Assembly (NCBI RefSeq): GCF_003854935.1
Contig: NZ_CP033971.1
Location: 1-64,000 of the forward strand
Length of the DNA stretch: 64,000 bases
Direction of reading: 5' to 3'
Source: Cupriavidus pauculus
Lineage (GTDB): Bacteria; Pseudomonadota; Gammaproteobacteria; Burkholderiales; Burkholderiaceae
A program made the position numbers and the translations under genes. Below the pieces are notes generated by a model that ran no database searches, had not been told where the DNA came from, and was given only the letters and a program-made list of their open reading frames with translations. Shown here piece by piece: positions 42,064-50,149 of the stretch. Position 1 is the first letter of the stretch. The number at the start of each line of letters is the position of its first letter.

Positions 42064-42340
42064 GCGTCTCCGACGCATCGACCCTATGCCGGCAACGCCG
42101 GCCATCTCTTGAAACCGCCCACAGGAAGCATTCCCTGTCGGGACGGCTCCGTGGGCTTCTTTCCGATCCCCATGCAATCCACCTTGCTGTAGCCACACGG
42201 CGCGTTGTCATTTGTCGCCGTAGGCGGTTCATGGCGAGCGTCGCCTCCCCGACCGCGCACAAGCACGGTCTCCATTCCTTTCTCCCTTCGTTTCCACCTT
42301 CGAGCGTCAGCACAGCCTGTCGCTCGCATTCCCATTTTTA
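42064..42340 (+). promoter_or_regulatory. Leader motif copy h and long 5' leader of the DUF932 gene
   Basis: GCGTC (42064-42068), loop TCC, GACGC (42072-42076), ATCGAC, then GCCGGC (42088-42093) with GCCGGC (42097-42102). GCCCAC (42117-42122) pairs with GTGGGC (42151-42156). A 6-codon frame starts at ATG 42171 and ends before a further 160 bases of leader without a gene. Confidence 0.65.
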
Positions 42341-42351
42341 GGAGCAATCTC

Positions 42352-43323
42352 ATGTCCCATCTGGTTCAAACCATGGCGTACGCCGGCGCAACCCCTTGGC
42401 ACGGTCTAGGCAACCGCCTGGCCGAGCATCAGCCCCTTGAAGTCTGGGCCGAAGCCGCCGGCATGAACTGGCGCATCGAGGAGACCAACGTCATGTACCG
42501 CGTTGGCTCCCATGACCTGGATCCCATTAAGTCGTTTCCCGAGCAGAAGGTGCTGTACCGCTCGGACAACGGCAAGCCGCTGTCGACGGTATCTCAGCGG
42601 TACCAGGTTGTTCAGCCTGCAGAGATCCTGGAGTTTTATCGCGACCTCGTGCAGGTGGGCGGCTACCAGCTCGAGACCGCAGGTGTGCTGAAAGAGGGTC
42701 GCAAGCTCTGGGCGCTCGCCCGTACCGGTCAGTCGGCGCTGCTCAAGGGTGGTGACGAGGTCCGTGGTTACCTGCTGCTGGCCACGGCCTGCGATGGCAC
42801 GCTGGCGACCACGGCGCAGTTCACCTCGGTTCGCGTGGTCTGCAACAACACCCTGCAGATCGCCCTGGGTCGTAATCGCGGTGCGGTGAAGGTTCCGCAT
42901 CGCAGCCAGTTCGATCCGCGCGCGGTCAAGGAAGAGCTCGGCATTGCGATCTCCTCGTGGGATGGCTTCATGGCCAATATGCACGGTCTGGCGGATCGCA
43001 AAGTCAGCCAGGCCGAGTCCGAGCGGTTCTTCCAGCGCCTCTTTGCCTACTCCTGGGCGGAGGATGCTGAAACGCCTGTGAGGATGAACGAGCGTGGGTT
43101 GAAGTCGGTACTCAATCTCTTCGATGGGGCTGGCCGCGGCGCCGGGCTGGAGTCGGCATCCGGCACCGCCTGGGGGCTGGTCAACAGCGTGACCGAGTAC
43201 GTAGACCATCAGCAGCGTGCACGCTCTCCGGGCAACAGGCTCGATTCCGCATGGTTCGGCGCCGGCGCGATTCTCAAGCAGCGTGCGTGGGACGCGGCCC
43301 TCGAACTAGCGGGGTTTGCATAA
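42352..43323 (+). CDS. DUF932 phage/plasmid-like protein
   Basis: 323 residues matching the phage/plasmid-like family: ATPWHGLGNRL, YRSDNGKPLSTVSQRYQVVQPAEILEF, a TSVRVVCNNTLQIAL core and C-terminal NSVTEYVDHQQRAR. Common on plasmids and phages; function not settled, possibly DNA metabolism or protection. Ribosome site AGGAGCAAT. Confidence 0.9.
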   Translation: MSHLVQTMAYAGATPWHGLGNRLAEHQPLEVWAEAAGMNWRIEETNVMYRVGSHDLDPIKSFPEQKVLYRSDNGKPLSTVSQRYQVVQPAEILEFYRDLVQVGGYQLETAGVLKEGRKLWALARTGQSALLKGGDEVRGYLLLATACDGTLATTAQFTSVRVVCNNTLQIALGRNRGAVKVPHRSQFDPRAVKEELGIAISSWDGFMANMHGLADRKVSQAESERFFQRLFAYSWAEDAETPVRMNERGLKSVLNLFDGAGRGAGLESASGTAWGLVNSVTEYVDHQQRARSPGNRLDSAWFGAGAILKQRAWDAALELAGFA

Positions 43324-43410
43324 GCACTTCGAGCGTTTCTTCTATCCGCCCTTAAGCGAGCCGCTCCGTTGCCGTTGTTTGGTAATGGAGTAGTCGTTTC
43401 AGGTCTTAAA

Positions 43411-43440
43411 GCCCCGGCGCAGCCCGGGGCTTTTTTCTTT
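43411..43440 (+). terminator. Intrinsic terminator after the DUF932 gene
   Basis: GCCCCGG (43411-43417) pairs with CCGGGGC (43424-43430), then TTTTTTCTTT. Confidence 0.85.
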
Positions 43441-43451
43441 TGTTCTTTGAC

Positions 43452-43961
43452 ATGTTCAACTTTGATTTCTATTCACGATATCCGCGATGGCTATTTCGCG
43501 CAGGCGATGCCGCGATATCCAGGCTACGGGGCGAGTACGTTTGCCGTAGCACGGCAGGAAACAGGGTGCAGCGAGTGCAGGATCGACTCATGCACCAAAC
43601 TGTTGAATTATCCAGCCTGCATAAGACGCGGTTCACCGGGCTATATGCCTCCTGGCTCGTCCAGACACGAGATCGGGTGACGGCCTCCACTTACGATACG
43701 TGGATGGACCTACGCTACCAACAGAATCAGGGCGCATCTGCGAGTTTCAGTCAAGGTTCGGTTGTCTTCGATCTAATACATGGCGTGCTGTATGAAGTAA
43801 ACGGTAAGGATCGCCTTCGCCGGATTTTCCGCATACAACTGGACAGCGAATTTCCCTATATGTCCTTCAGGGATCCCGCAAATGCAATTGACTTCCCGTG
43901 GATCACGTTCCCGAGCGTCTTCACGCAAGCGGAGCTGATGACGCTGCGGCGTGTTTATTAA
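43452..43961 (+). CDS. Hypothetical protein (169 aa)
   Basis: Aromatic- and Arg-rich soluble protein with FDFYSRYPRWLFRAGDAAISR at the start and a DSEFPYMSFRD block near the end. Less GC-rich than its neighbours. A TTG at 43440 would add four residues; no clear ribosome site for either. No domain recognised. Confidence 0.5.
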   Translation: MFNFDFYSRYPRWLFRAGDAAISRLRGEYVCRSTAGNRVQRVQDRLMHQTVELSSLHKTRFTGLYASWLVQTRDRVTASTYDTWMDLRYQQNQGASASFSQGSVVFDLIHGVLYEVNGKDRLRRIFRIQLDSEFPYMSFRDPANAIDFPWITFPSVFTQAELMTLRRVY

Positions 43962-43966
43962 ACAAG

Positions 43967-44002
43967 AAGGCCCGGCAACTAACGTTGCCGGGCCTTTTGT
44001 CT
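43967..44002. terminator. Intrinsic terminator
   Basis: AAGGCCCGGCAAC (43967-43979) pairs with GTTGCCGGGCCTT (43984-43996), then TTGTCTTT. Separates convergent genes. Confidence 0.8.
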
Positions 44003-44034
44003 TTGAAAGAGTGGTTTCAGGCGGTCGCTTTCGC

Positions 44035-44063
44035 GTTTTTTGAAAGGAACATGTTCCTTCCTT
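44035..44063 (+). repeat. Copy 3 of the AAGGAACATGTTCCTT palindromic repeat
   Basis: T-run, GA, the 16-base palindrome at 44044-44059, then CCTTA. It reaches into the stop codon of the bactofilin gene on the other strand. Confidence 0.7.
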
Positions 44064-44481
44064 ACACCGCAGTGCCGGGGACTTCCGCGTCATCGATGTG
44101 GATAGGGGGCGTATCCTCCTTTTGGGGGGACGCCACGTAGCCAACAGCGGGCACCCGCGTGATGGAGCTGCCTTCAAGTGTCACGTTCTCTCCCAGCCGG
44201 ATGGTACCTGCGTAGAAGATGCGGCCGATCACGCGACCGTTGATCTTGAGGGAGACCCGGCTCTTGACGTCGCCTTCCACGGTACCGTCGATGATGATGT
44301 GCTCGCCTTCCACGTCGCCATGGACAACTCCGCCACGACCGATATGCAACAGGCCGTGGCTGGCCCTGACGTTGCCGGTAACGAGGGCGAGGCAGGTGAA
44401 GCCGTCCTCCGAAACGAGATCGCCGTGAATGCTCATGCCGGCGCGCAGGACGCTGAAGGTTGGAGTGCTTGGCATCGTCAT
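44062..44481 (-). CDS. Bactofilin-family protein
   Basis: 139 residues. The central 85 residues have the bactofilin repeat rhythm (GMSIHGDLVSEDG, GNVRASHGLLHIGRGGVVHGDVEGEHIIIDGTVEGDV), which forms a right-handed beta helix that polymerises. Short disordered ends. First known as a cytoskeletal scaffold; on a mobile element its role is unclear. Downstream of two membrane/accessory genes on the same strand. Confidence 0.85.
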   Translation of the reverse strand: MTMPSTPTFSVLRAGMSIHGDLVSEDGFTCLALVTGNVRASHGLLHIGRGGVVHGDVEGEHIIIDGTVEGDVKSRVSLKINGRVIGRIFYAGTIRLGENVTLEGSSITRVPAVGYVASPQKEDTPPIHIDDAEVPGTAV

Positions 44482-44492
44482 GGGGCGCTCTC

Positions 44493-45131
44493 TTAGAACA
44501 GTTTGATTTCGCGGTTGGGGGCGGCTTGCGGCGATACGGCAGGACGGGCGATCTGCGCAGGTGCGACGGGTGCCGCGGCTTTCGCCGGCGCGGAGGCCGC
44601 CGCTGCCGGCACTGCAGGCGCGGGGGCGGGCTTCGGGGCGGGCGTAGTCGGTTTGACAGGTCCCTGCGAAGGCAGGGCGATTCTCGGGGTGTCAACTGTT
44701 GCCGCCAGTGGCGCCGCGCCAGATGCCGGCGTTGGGCCCGTGACATTGTTAGCATCGCTGCGCACGGGCCATTCGTGCGAATGCGGTTCGGGCTCTGCCG
44801 GGGATGCCGCAGACGGCCTTGCTTCCGACGCGCTGATGGCTGCGGCGGGCCCGTCCGATCCATGGGTACGGGCGTCGCGCTTGCCCATGGAACTGCCAAT
44901 GAGGAACATTGCGGCGGCGACCACGACGAAGACGGCTGCCCACAGCGCACGCGGAGGCACGGACAAGCTTCCAACGGCGGGCGCCGACGTATCCTTACCG
45001 AAGCTGCCACTATTATCGTTGCCGAGCCACAACGGCGGCGTCGACGAACGTGCCGGTGAGGGCGAGATGTCGATGGTCAGGGCGGGTTGGGCGTACTGAG
45101 CATGCAGCTGCTCGATCTCACGCATGTCCAT
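44493..45131 (-). CDS. Single-pass membrane protein with Ala/Pro-rich periplasmic tail (212 aa)
   Basis: Cytoplasmic N-terminal 60 residues, one transmembrane helix (ALWAAVFVVVAAAMFLIG), then a long Ala/Pro-rich low-complexity tail. It resembles cell-envelope spacer proteins. Its stop is 11 bases before the bactofilin start, so it may anchor or position the bactofilin polymer; this is inferred from neighbourhood. Confidence 0.65.
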   Translation of the reverse strand: MDMREIEQLHAQYAQPALTIDISPSPARSSTPPLWLGNDNSGSFGKDTSAPAVGSLSVPPRALWAAVFVVVAAAMFLIGSSMGKRDARTHGSDGPAAAISASEARPSAASPAEPEPHSHEWPVRSDANNVTGPTPASGAAPLAATVDTPRIALPSQGPVKPTTPAPKPAPAPAVPAAAASAPAKAAAPVAPAQIARPAVSPQAAPNREIKLF

Positions 45132-45684
45132 GGTTCTGGCTCCGGGAAGAGTTGAGAAGGATGCCGTCCGGACTAAACTTGTCGGTATCCGGGATGCAGA
45201 GTTGCTGGATGGCTTTGATACGCTTGGCCGCGACTGCTGTCGTGTTCTCCCGCGCCTCGGCAGAGATGGAGTCGCAGTTCAAGCCGTAGAGCGTTTCGGC
45301 GAAGAGCCTGTCGTATTGCATGAGCAGGCGAAGTAGGCGGCCGGCGAAGGAATGGGAAACCTGTACTTCGCGCTGCTCATAGAACAACGGAATCTCGATC
45401 TGGTCCCTGCTGCCGATCCAGTCCAAGGCCTTGGCGTACCACGCCTCCGCCTCTCGAAACGCCTCGTCAAGCGCCTTGACCTTGCCGCCGCGCGCGACAA
45501 CAAACTTCGACGAGCAGTAGTAAAAGTGCGCGTCCAGAAAGTCGCGAGCGAACTTCGAGCAGTATTCGTGGTGGGTAGCGGATGCCGTTGCCGGTGTCAG
45601 CCGGCTAAGGCGTTCCTCGCTGTTCAGGCGCTCGATGGGCCTGAGCCCGCTGGCGGGCTTTTTGGGTGGATCCTGTTCGGCCAT
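45118..45684 (-). CDS. DUF1845/AcaB- or PFL_4669-like protein (188 aa)
   Basis: The C-terminal 120 residues (FYYCSSKFVVARGGKVKALDEAF ... VSHSFAGRLLRLLMQYDRLFAETL) resemble the family of integrative-element proteins that includes PFL_4669 and AcaB-like regulators, mainly through the S..A..LL..YDRL pattern. From memory and moderate. It overlaps the next gene's start by 14 bases. Confidence 0.5.
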   Translation of the reverse strand: MAEQDPPKKPASGLRPIERLNSEERLSRLTPATASATHHEYCSKFARDFLDAHFYYCSSKFVVARGGKVKALDEAFREAEAWYAKALDWIGSRDQIEIPLFYEQREVQVSHSFAGRLLRLLMQYDRLFAETLYGLNCDSISAEARENTTAVAAKRIKAIQQLCIPDTDKFSPDGILLNSSRSQNHGHA

Positions 45685-45755
45685 TTGTCCATGTATTCGG
45701 ATGCTCTCTCACTTGGAATTGTCGGACAAGAACGGACATCACATGACTTCGAAAG

Positions 45756-46148
45756 CTACGCGAAATAGCAGAGCATTCGCCTGTTTTGAAAGAAAGTCCT
45801 GTGCCACAATGCTTTCACACCTAGCGTCATCGACGCATCGACTCTGACTCCTGGCGAGTCCATCTCTTTGTTCAAGTCGTGCATTTGCGCACGCGCCGAC
45901 TGGTTGGCTACCAGTGTGGATATCTCTTGTGCTAAGTGTTTTCGCCGAACACTTCCCCTCATCAGCTCGTAATACGCGTTCCAAAGCTGTGCCTCGACAT
46001 GAGCGCACGCGGGACACCGTTCGAGCCTGGGACCATGTGGAGCTCTCTCAAGGCCCCTCCTAGGCAGAACGGCAGACGTCGAGCCGATCCGTGAACCTGC
46101 GGCCGAACCTGTGGGTTCGCGAAAAGGGTTGTTGTGCAGCGTGACCAT
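45756..46148 (-). CDS. Possible hypothetical protein (130 aa) running into a leader motif
   Basis: On the minus strand a frame opens after a GAGGAC/GTCCTC hairpin and has natural composition for 90 residues: LERCPACAHVEAQLWNAYYELMRG, with a CxxC and a helical coiled-coil stretch. The last 30 residues are the antisense of leader motif copy i (45824-45860), so its native C-terminus was probably replaced. No domain recognised. Confidence 0.4.
   Translation of the reverse strand: MVTLHNNPFREPTGSAAGSRIGSTSAVLPRRGLERAPHGPRLERCPACAHVEAQLWNAYYELMRGSVRRKHLAQEISTLVANQSARAQMHDLNKEMDSPGVRVDASMTLGVKALWHRTFFQNRRMLCYFA
45824..45860 (+). promoter_or_regulatory. Leader motif copy i
   Basis: GCGTC (45824-45828), loop ATC, GACGC (45832-45836), ATCGAC, then GACTC (45846-45850) with GAGTC (45856-45860). 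The nearest plus-strand gene starts only at 46335, with a minus-strand frame in between. Confidence 0.65.
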
Positions 46149-46214
46149 GCTGCACGAGGACGACTTTACGTCCTCAACATAGAGCCGCGCGCATGAGTGC
46201 GCCGCTCCCTGAGT

Positions 46215-46297
46215 GCCACGCCCCCGGAAGGGGCGTGGCAGTTCGGGTTCCTGACATCCAAGCTCGCTGCCGGCGCAAACCGGGGCGAGCTTTTTTT
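46215..46297 (+). terminator. Hairpin and terminator in the leader of the 46335 gene
   Basis: GCCACGCCCC (46215-46224) pairs with GGGGCGTGGC (46230-46239). Then GCTCGC (46262-46267) pairs with GCGAGC (46285-46290), followed by seven Ts. As it lies 40 bases before the start it could act as an attenuator. Confidence 0.65.
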
Positions 46298-46334
46298 GTT
46301 TCTGGTGAGAGACCTCGATCTTCAGGAGACGCTC

Positions 46335-46643
46335 ATGCACCAGGACACCGAGATTTCCGCCGCGATCGCGGCAACGCTGAACCTGCGCCGTCCCGAGTAC
46401 AAGGACATGCCGCAGGCCTGGCGGTCCCTTTGTGAGGCGGCATACGTCGCCAGTCTTCCGGAAGTCGCCCGAAACGACTTCCTCAATCGCGTAACGACCC
46501 AGCGCGGGGCCGACACAGCCCTGCGCCTTCGGGAGCATGCTGCGTCCCTCCGGGCACGAGTCGTTCTTTTCCTGGAACGGAGGAACTACCCATGCATGCA
46601 CCCATCACCTACAGCGAGCCCGGCGGACGCCGAAGCCTGCTAG
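46335..46643 (+). CDS. Hypothetical protein (102 aa)
   Basis: ATG follows CAGGAGACGCTC. Helical, soluble (ISAAIAATLNLRRPEYKDMPQAW). No domain recognised. Its 3' end overlaps the next gene by 52 bases in another frame, so the two are likely co-transcribed. Confidence 0.55.
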   Translation: MHQDTEISAAIAATLNLRRPEYKDMPQAWRSLCEAAYVASLPEVARNDFLNRVTTQRGADTALRLREHAASLRARVVLFLERRNYPCMHPSPTASPADAEAC

Positions 46644-47908
46644 AAGAGCGGCCCATGCGGCCGCCCATCATTGGCAAGATCCGACCCGGCATCAAGGTCC
46701 TCACCAAGGCTGCGCGCGACAAGCCCGAGGCCGTGAAGATCCACGATGCTGGCCTCGCGCGGGGCGATAGCTTCGAGCGCATCGAAGGCGATATTGCGCG
46801 GGCGACAGGCATCAAGACGCCGCTCGTGCCGAAAAACGTCCCCTGGTTCACCTGCCGTGCTTCTGACTTCGCCAATCCTGCGTTGGCCGAAGACATCGTC
46901 CAACGCTACGGCGAAGATCGCAACGACGGCAACGGGCTTCGTCTCTGGCGGTTTCCCGTGGTCTTCGCTTTCGACGACTGGCTGAGCAACATGCCCAACC
47001 AGCTTGTCGCATGGACGAAGAGCGGCCGGCAGTACTTCTCGGAGTATGGCTCCGACGGCCGGCGCTACTGCAAGATGTACGCACCTGCGGTGCGCGACGA
47101 GCGCGCCAATCGTGCCAAGCGCAACTGGGGCGGTCGCACCGTCATCCTGAGGCAGGACAACGATATGCGGGACGGATTGTGCGATCCGCAGGAATGCCCG
47201 CAGTACCAAGGCGGCCATTGCAACCTGTCAGCGAGCTTCTTCTTCGCGATTCCGCATGTCTCCGGACTCGGGCTTATTGAAATGCCCACCACCTCGATCT
47301 ACGTCCTGCAAAAAGCCCACGCGGCCATGCAGACCGTGGCGATGGCGCGAGGGCGGCTCGTTGGGGTCAAGTTCTGGATGTCGAAGCAAGAGCTGGAGAT
47401 CAGCCGCATCGATGACACCGGCAAGCCTGTGCGCCAGATGCAGTGGCTGATTACGCTGGACGCAGAAATCGATATCGCAGCATTGCTTGATGGCTCGGAC
47501 CGGCGCCCGCCGGCATTGGAAATGGCAGAACAGACCGTTTCCATGCTGGAAGGGGGCAGGGAGGTCCCACTCGAGCACCGCTCGGCAGATGAAGGCATCA
47601 TCGAGGCGCCGCAGACCGGTACGTCGGAAAGCGGCGTAGTTCAGTCCGCGAGTTCGATACCTCCGTCCGACACGGCGGGTACTGAGGACCTGGAGAGCGA
47701 GTATCTCGATCTCGTGAAGCGCCTTGGGCTCAATAGCGAGGACGGCGCCCGCCAGTTGAGAGCCTATGCAGCGGCGACCTTCGGGCGCGGCTGGTCCAAG
47801 CGGGAACAGGATGTGCGTGGGTTCTTGGCTCAACTTCGCACGGCGCTGACCAATCCAGCTGCCTTCCGTGAACAGGTGGCGGGTATCGCCGCTGACGTCG
47901 CTACATAA
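46592..47908 (+). CDS. Gp3-like protein (recombination directionality factor family / 'hydrolase or metal-binding')
   Basis: 438 residues. IIGKIRPGIKVLTKAARDK start, a metal-type Cys cluster (LCDPQECPQYQGGHCNLSASFFFAIP) near 193-220 and a YVLQKAHAAMQTV block, matching a plasmid family I remember annotated as hydrolase/metal-binding and related to Gp3-like directionality factors. In phages such proteins steer integrase direction. ATG 46592 has GGAGGA 8 bases upstream; a later in-frame ATG at 46655 is possible. Confidence 0.65.
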   Translation: MHAPITYSEPGGRRSLLEERPMRPPIIGKIRPGIKVLTKAARDKPEAVKIHDAGLARGDSFERIEGDIARATGIKTPLVPKNVPWFTCRASDFANPALAEDIVQRYGEDRNDGNGLRLWRFPVVFAFDDWLSNMPNQLVAWTKSGRQYFSEYGSDGRRYCKMYAPAVRDERANRAKRNWGGRTVILRQDNDMRDGLCDPQECPQYQGGHCNLSASFFFAIPHVSGLGLIEMPTTSIYVLQKAHAAMQTVAMARGRLVGVKFWMSKQELEISRIDDTGKPVRQMQWLITLDAEIDIAALLDGSDRRPPALEMAEQTVSMLEGGREVPLEHRSADEGIIEAPQTGTSESGVVQSASSIPPSDTAGTEDLESEYLDLVKRLGLNSEDGARQLRAYAAATFGRGWSKREQDVRGFLAQLRTALTNPAAFREQVAGIAADVAT

Positions 47909-47936
47909 CTATCGCCAGCCTTGTGCCGGCAGTTGA

Positions 47937-47966
47937 GGGAAGCCCATGGGCTTCCCTTTCTTTTTC
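47937..47966 (+). terminator. Intrinsic terminator
   Basis: GGGAAGCCC (47937-47945), AT, GGGCTTCCC (47948-47956), then TTTCTTTTT. Confidence 0.85.
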
Positions 47967-48004
47967 CTTGCCGCATGCCGGCACATTTCCTTGGAGGTAT
48001 CACT

Positions 48005-49456
48005 ATGCTCAACCATGGCGAGAGCCTGTTGGCTGCGCATTTCTCTGATTTGCACTACTCCCCTGGCCATCTGGCCGAGGCGGACCGTTGCTTTGGCTTT
48101 GCGGTGGAGGACGCGATCGCAGATCGCTGCCGGGTTGCCGTGGTGTCGGGCGACTCGACCGACCACCGACTCGATGCCCACACGCCGGCGTTATCCGCGC
48201 TGGCACGGCGGATCCACCAGTTGTCGTCCCACATGCCGGTCATCATGCTGCAGGGTACGTTCAGTCACGAACCGCCCGGCACGCTGGATCTGTTCCGATT
48301 GATCGGCGCAAGCTTCCCGGTATACGTTGCAGACCGGATTCACCAGGTCGCGCTTGTTGGCGGGGCATTCATTCCGAGCGATGGCGCGATCTTCAGCCAG
48401 GCGGAAATGGACGAGCTGCTCACCCGGCAAGGGCTGCCAGACGTCGTCTTCACCTGCGTGCCCACGGTCAACAAGGCGGTGCTGGCGGCCGCGGCCGGCG
48501 TGGCCAACGCCGCGACGGCGGTTGGCGACCACCTGGCTGACTATCTGGCGGCCGCTGGCGCTGTGAATCGTCAATGGCGCTCACAGGGCGTCCGTACCAT
48601 CGGCATTTCCCACGGCACCGTCAACGGTTGCCAGACGGAGCACGGCGTGCCGATGGCCGGACTCGACCACGAGTTCACCATCGGGGCACTGTTTGATGCC
48701 CACTGCGACGCGTTCATGCTTGGCCACATACACCGGGCCCAGCAGTGGGAACGTGAGGGCAGGGTGGTGGCCTATCCGGGCTCAATCGGACGGTTCCATT
48801 ACGGCGAAATCGGCGCGAAAGGCTATCTTCAGTGGCAGGTATCTCCGGGGGAGGCAGTAGCTACCCAGGTGAAGACACCCGCGAGCGAGACCGTCTGCAT
48901 CGACTTCGACGGGCCGCCGGACATGGCAAAGCTTGCCGAGATGGCTGCCGATGCTGCACACAAGTTCGTGCGTGTCCGCTGGACGGTCAACGAGGAGCAT
49001 CGTCAACTCGTGGACCGGGAGGCCATTCAGGCCCTCTTTGGTGCCAGTGCGGACGTGAAGCTCGAAGCCCGAGTTCTACCGGCTGTTCGCAGCCGCGCTG
49101 AAGGCATCAGCCGAGCCGCCACCTTGTCCGCGAAGCTGGGACGTTGGTGCGAACTGACCGGCGTCGACGCGAATCCGTTACTGGACAGTCTGTCGATGCT
49201 CCAGAACCTCGATGCCCAGGCGATTGCCGAGCAGGTGCTGGCTGACCTTGATGAAATGTCCGTGCCTGTCACGGAGAATGTCGGCGCCGTAGAAGCTGTT
49301 GCACCACCGTTCATTGCGAAGCTGATGGACATGGAGCTCGAGGATCCGACTGCCGCGCCTGGGTCATTCCCGGTCGTGGCGGTAACGGAGCCCGTAGCGC
49401 CCATTGCCACGGCGTCAGCGCCGATGAACTGGCTGACCGACGATCTTTTTGCGTAG
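48005..49456 (+). CDS. SbcD-like calcineurin-type phosphoesterase
   Basis: 483 residues. Metallophosphoesterase motifs: HFSDLHY (DxH) near 13, VVSGDSTDH (GDxxxH-like), then LQGTFSHE where SbcD/Mre11 usually has GNHD, ISHG near 200 and MLGHIHRA. The C-terminal 150 residues are helical. With the SbcC-like ATPase 700 bases downstream it would form a nuclease complex acting on DNA ends or hairpins. Ribosome site GGAGGT. Not translationally coupled to SbcC as usual; a small gene intervenes. Confidence 0.8.
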   Translation: MLNHGESLLAAHFSDLHYSPGHLAEADRCFGFAVEDAIADRCRVAVVSGDSTDHRLDAHTPALSALARRIHQLSSHMPVIMLQGTFSHEPPGTLDLFRLIGASFPVYVADRIHQVALVGGAFIPSDGAIFSQAEMDELLTRQGLPDVVFTCVPTVNKAVLAAAAGVANAATAVGDHLADYLAAAGAVNRQWRSQGVRTIGISHGTVNGCQTEHGVPMAGLDHEFTIGALFDAHCDAFMLGHIHRAQQWEREGRVVAYPGSIGRFHYGEIGAKGYLQWQVSPGEAVATQVKTPASETVCIDFDGPPDMAKLAEMAADAAHKFVRVRWTVNEEHRQLVDREAIQALFGASADVKLEARVLPAVRSRAEGISRAATLSAKLGRWCELTGVDANPLLDSLSMLQNLDAQAIAEQVLADLDEMSVPVTENVGAVEAVAPPFIAKLMDMELEDPTAAPGSFPVVAVTEPVAPIATASAPMNWLTDDLFA

Positions 49457-49531
49457 CACTACGCCAATCCCTAGAACATGCGAAAGCCATGTTCCGACAG
49501 CCCGCGAGGCTGTCGAAATCTGGTTTCACCC

Positions 49532-49630
49532 GCGTCCCTGACGCATCGACCCAGCAGTATCCATTTCCTTTCTATCTACCCCGACGGGTGCTTCCCGTCC
49601 GGGGCGCACTCCGTCATATTTCTGGAGTGC
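49532..49630 (+). promoter_or_regulatory. Leader motif copy j and hairpins of the 49634 gene
   Basis: GCGTC (49532-49536), loop CCT, GACGC (49540-49544), ATCGAC. Then CCCCGACGGG with CCCGTCCGGGG (49579-49604, one bulge). Then GCACTCC (49606-49612) with GGAGTGC (49624-49630), hiding the ribosome site up to the base before ATG. Confidence 0.7.
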
Positions 49631-49633
49631 ATG

Positions 49634-50149
49634 ATGATTCTCTATCACGCGGGCCCCGAGTGGCTCTTTGTCGAGGAAACCTGCATCAATCGTTCGGACA
49701 TGGCCAAGCGCCTGGCCGCACAGCATGGTTTCACGCAGTGCATGATGTACGAGCCGTTCGGCCCTGGCCGCGGCGCTGTGATCGCCAAGCGCGACCACAT
49801 GCTGGTGATGGCCCTGGGTGAGGCTGGCGGCAACACCTTCTTTGCCGTGGCGCCGTCCAAGGAACTGCAGGACTTGATCTGGTCGTTCTCCAACGGCCTG
49901 GCCTCGCAGTGGAGTGAACTCGAACTTCGCGCTCTCACCGGGGCGAAGGACTGGGACGCCGTGATGAAGCTTGCGGCCAAGCAGTTTTCTGCCGCGCGCC
50001 GCTCCGTCGAACGTGCGATCGCCAACAAGCCCGAGCAAGTCGCGCCTTCGCTGCCCGATTTTCCGCAATGGGACGACAGTGCGATGGAAGTGCCTTCGGA
50101 CTATCTCCACTCCTTCAACGGCGCGGAGGTGTTTGAATGCGCCCACTGA
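49634..50149 (+). CDS. Hypothetical protein between sbcD-like and sbcC-like genes (171 aa)
   Basis: Two adjacent ATGs; I chose the second because GGAG is then 6 bases away. Soluble, mixed alpha/beta (ILYHAGPEWLFVEETCINRSDMAKRLAAQHGF). Its end overlaps the start of the SbcC-like gene by 13 bases, so translation is coupled and it may be part of that complex. No domain recognised. Confidence 0.65.
   Translation: MILYHAGPEWLFVEETCINRSDMAKRLAAQHGFTQCMMYEPFGPGRGAVIAKRDHMLVMALGEAGGNTFFAVAPSKELQDLIWSFSNGLASQWSELELRALTGAKDWDAVMKLAAKQFSAARRSVERAIANKPEQVAPSLPDFPQWDDSAMEVPSDYLHSFNGAEVFECAH

Noticed and set aside
42406-43209. A 267-residue minus-strand frame opposite the DUF932 gene
   Set aside because: Antisense shadow of a well-recognised family.
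445-49550. Recurrent VDAS-type peptides in several minus-strand frames
   Set aside because: They are the antisense translation of the repeated GACGCATCGAC leader box, not a protein motif.
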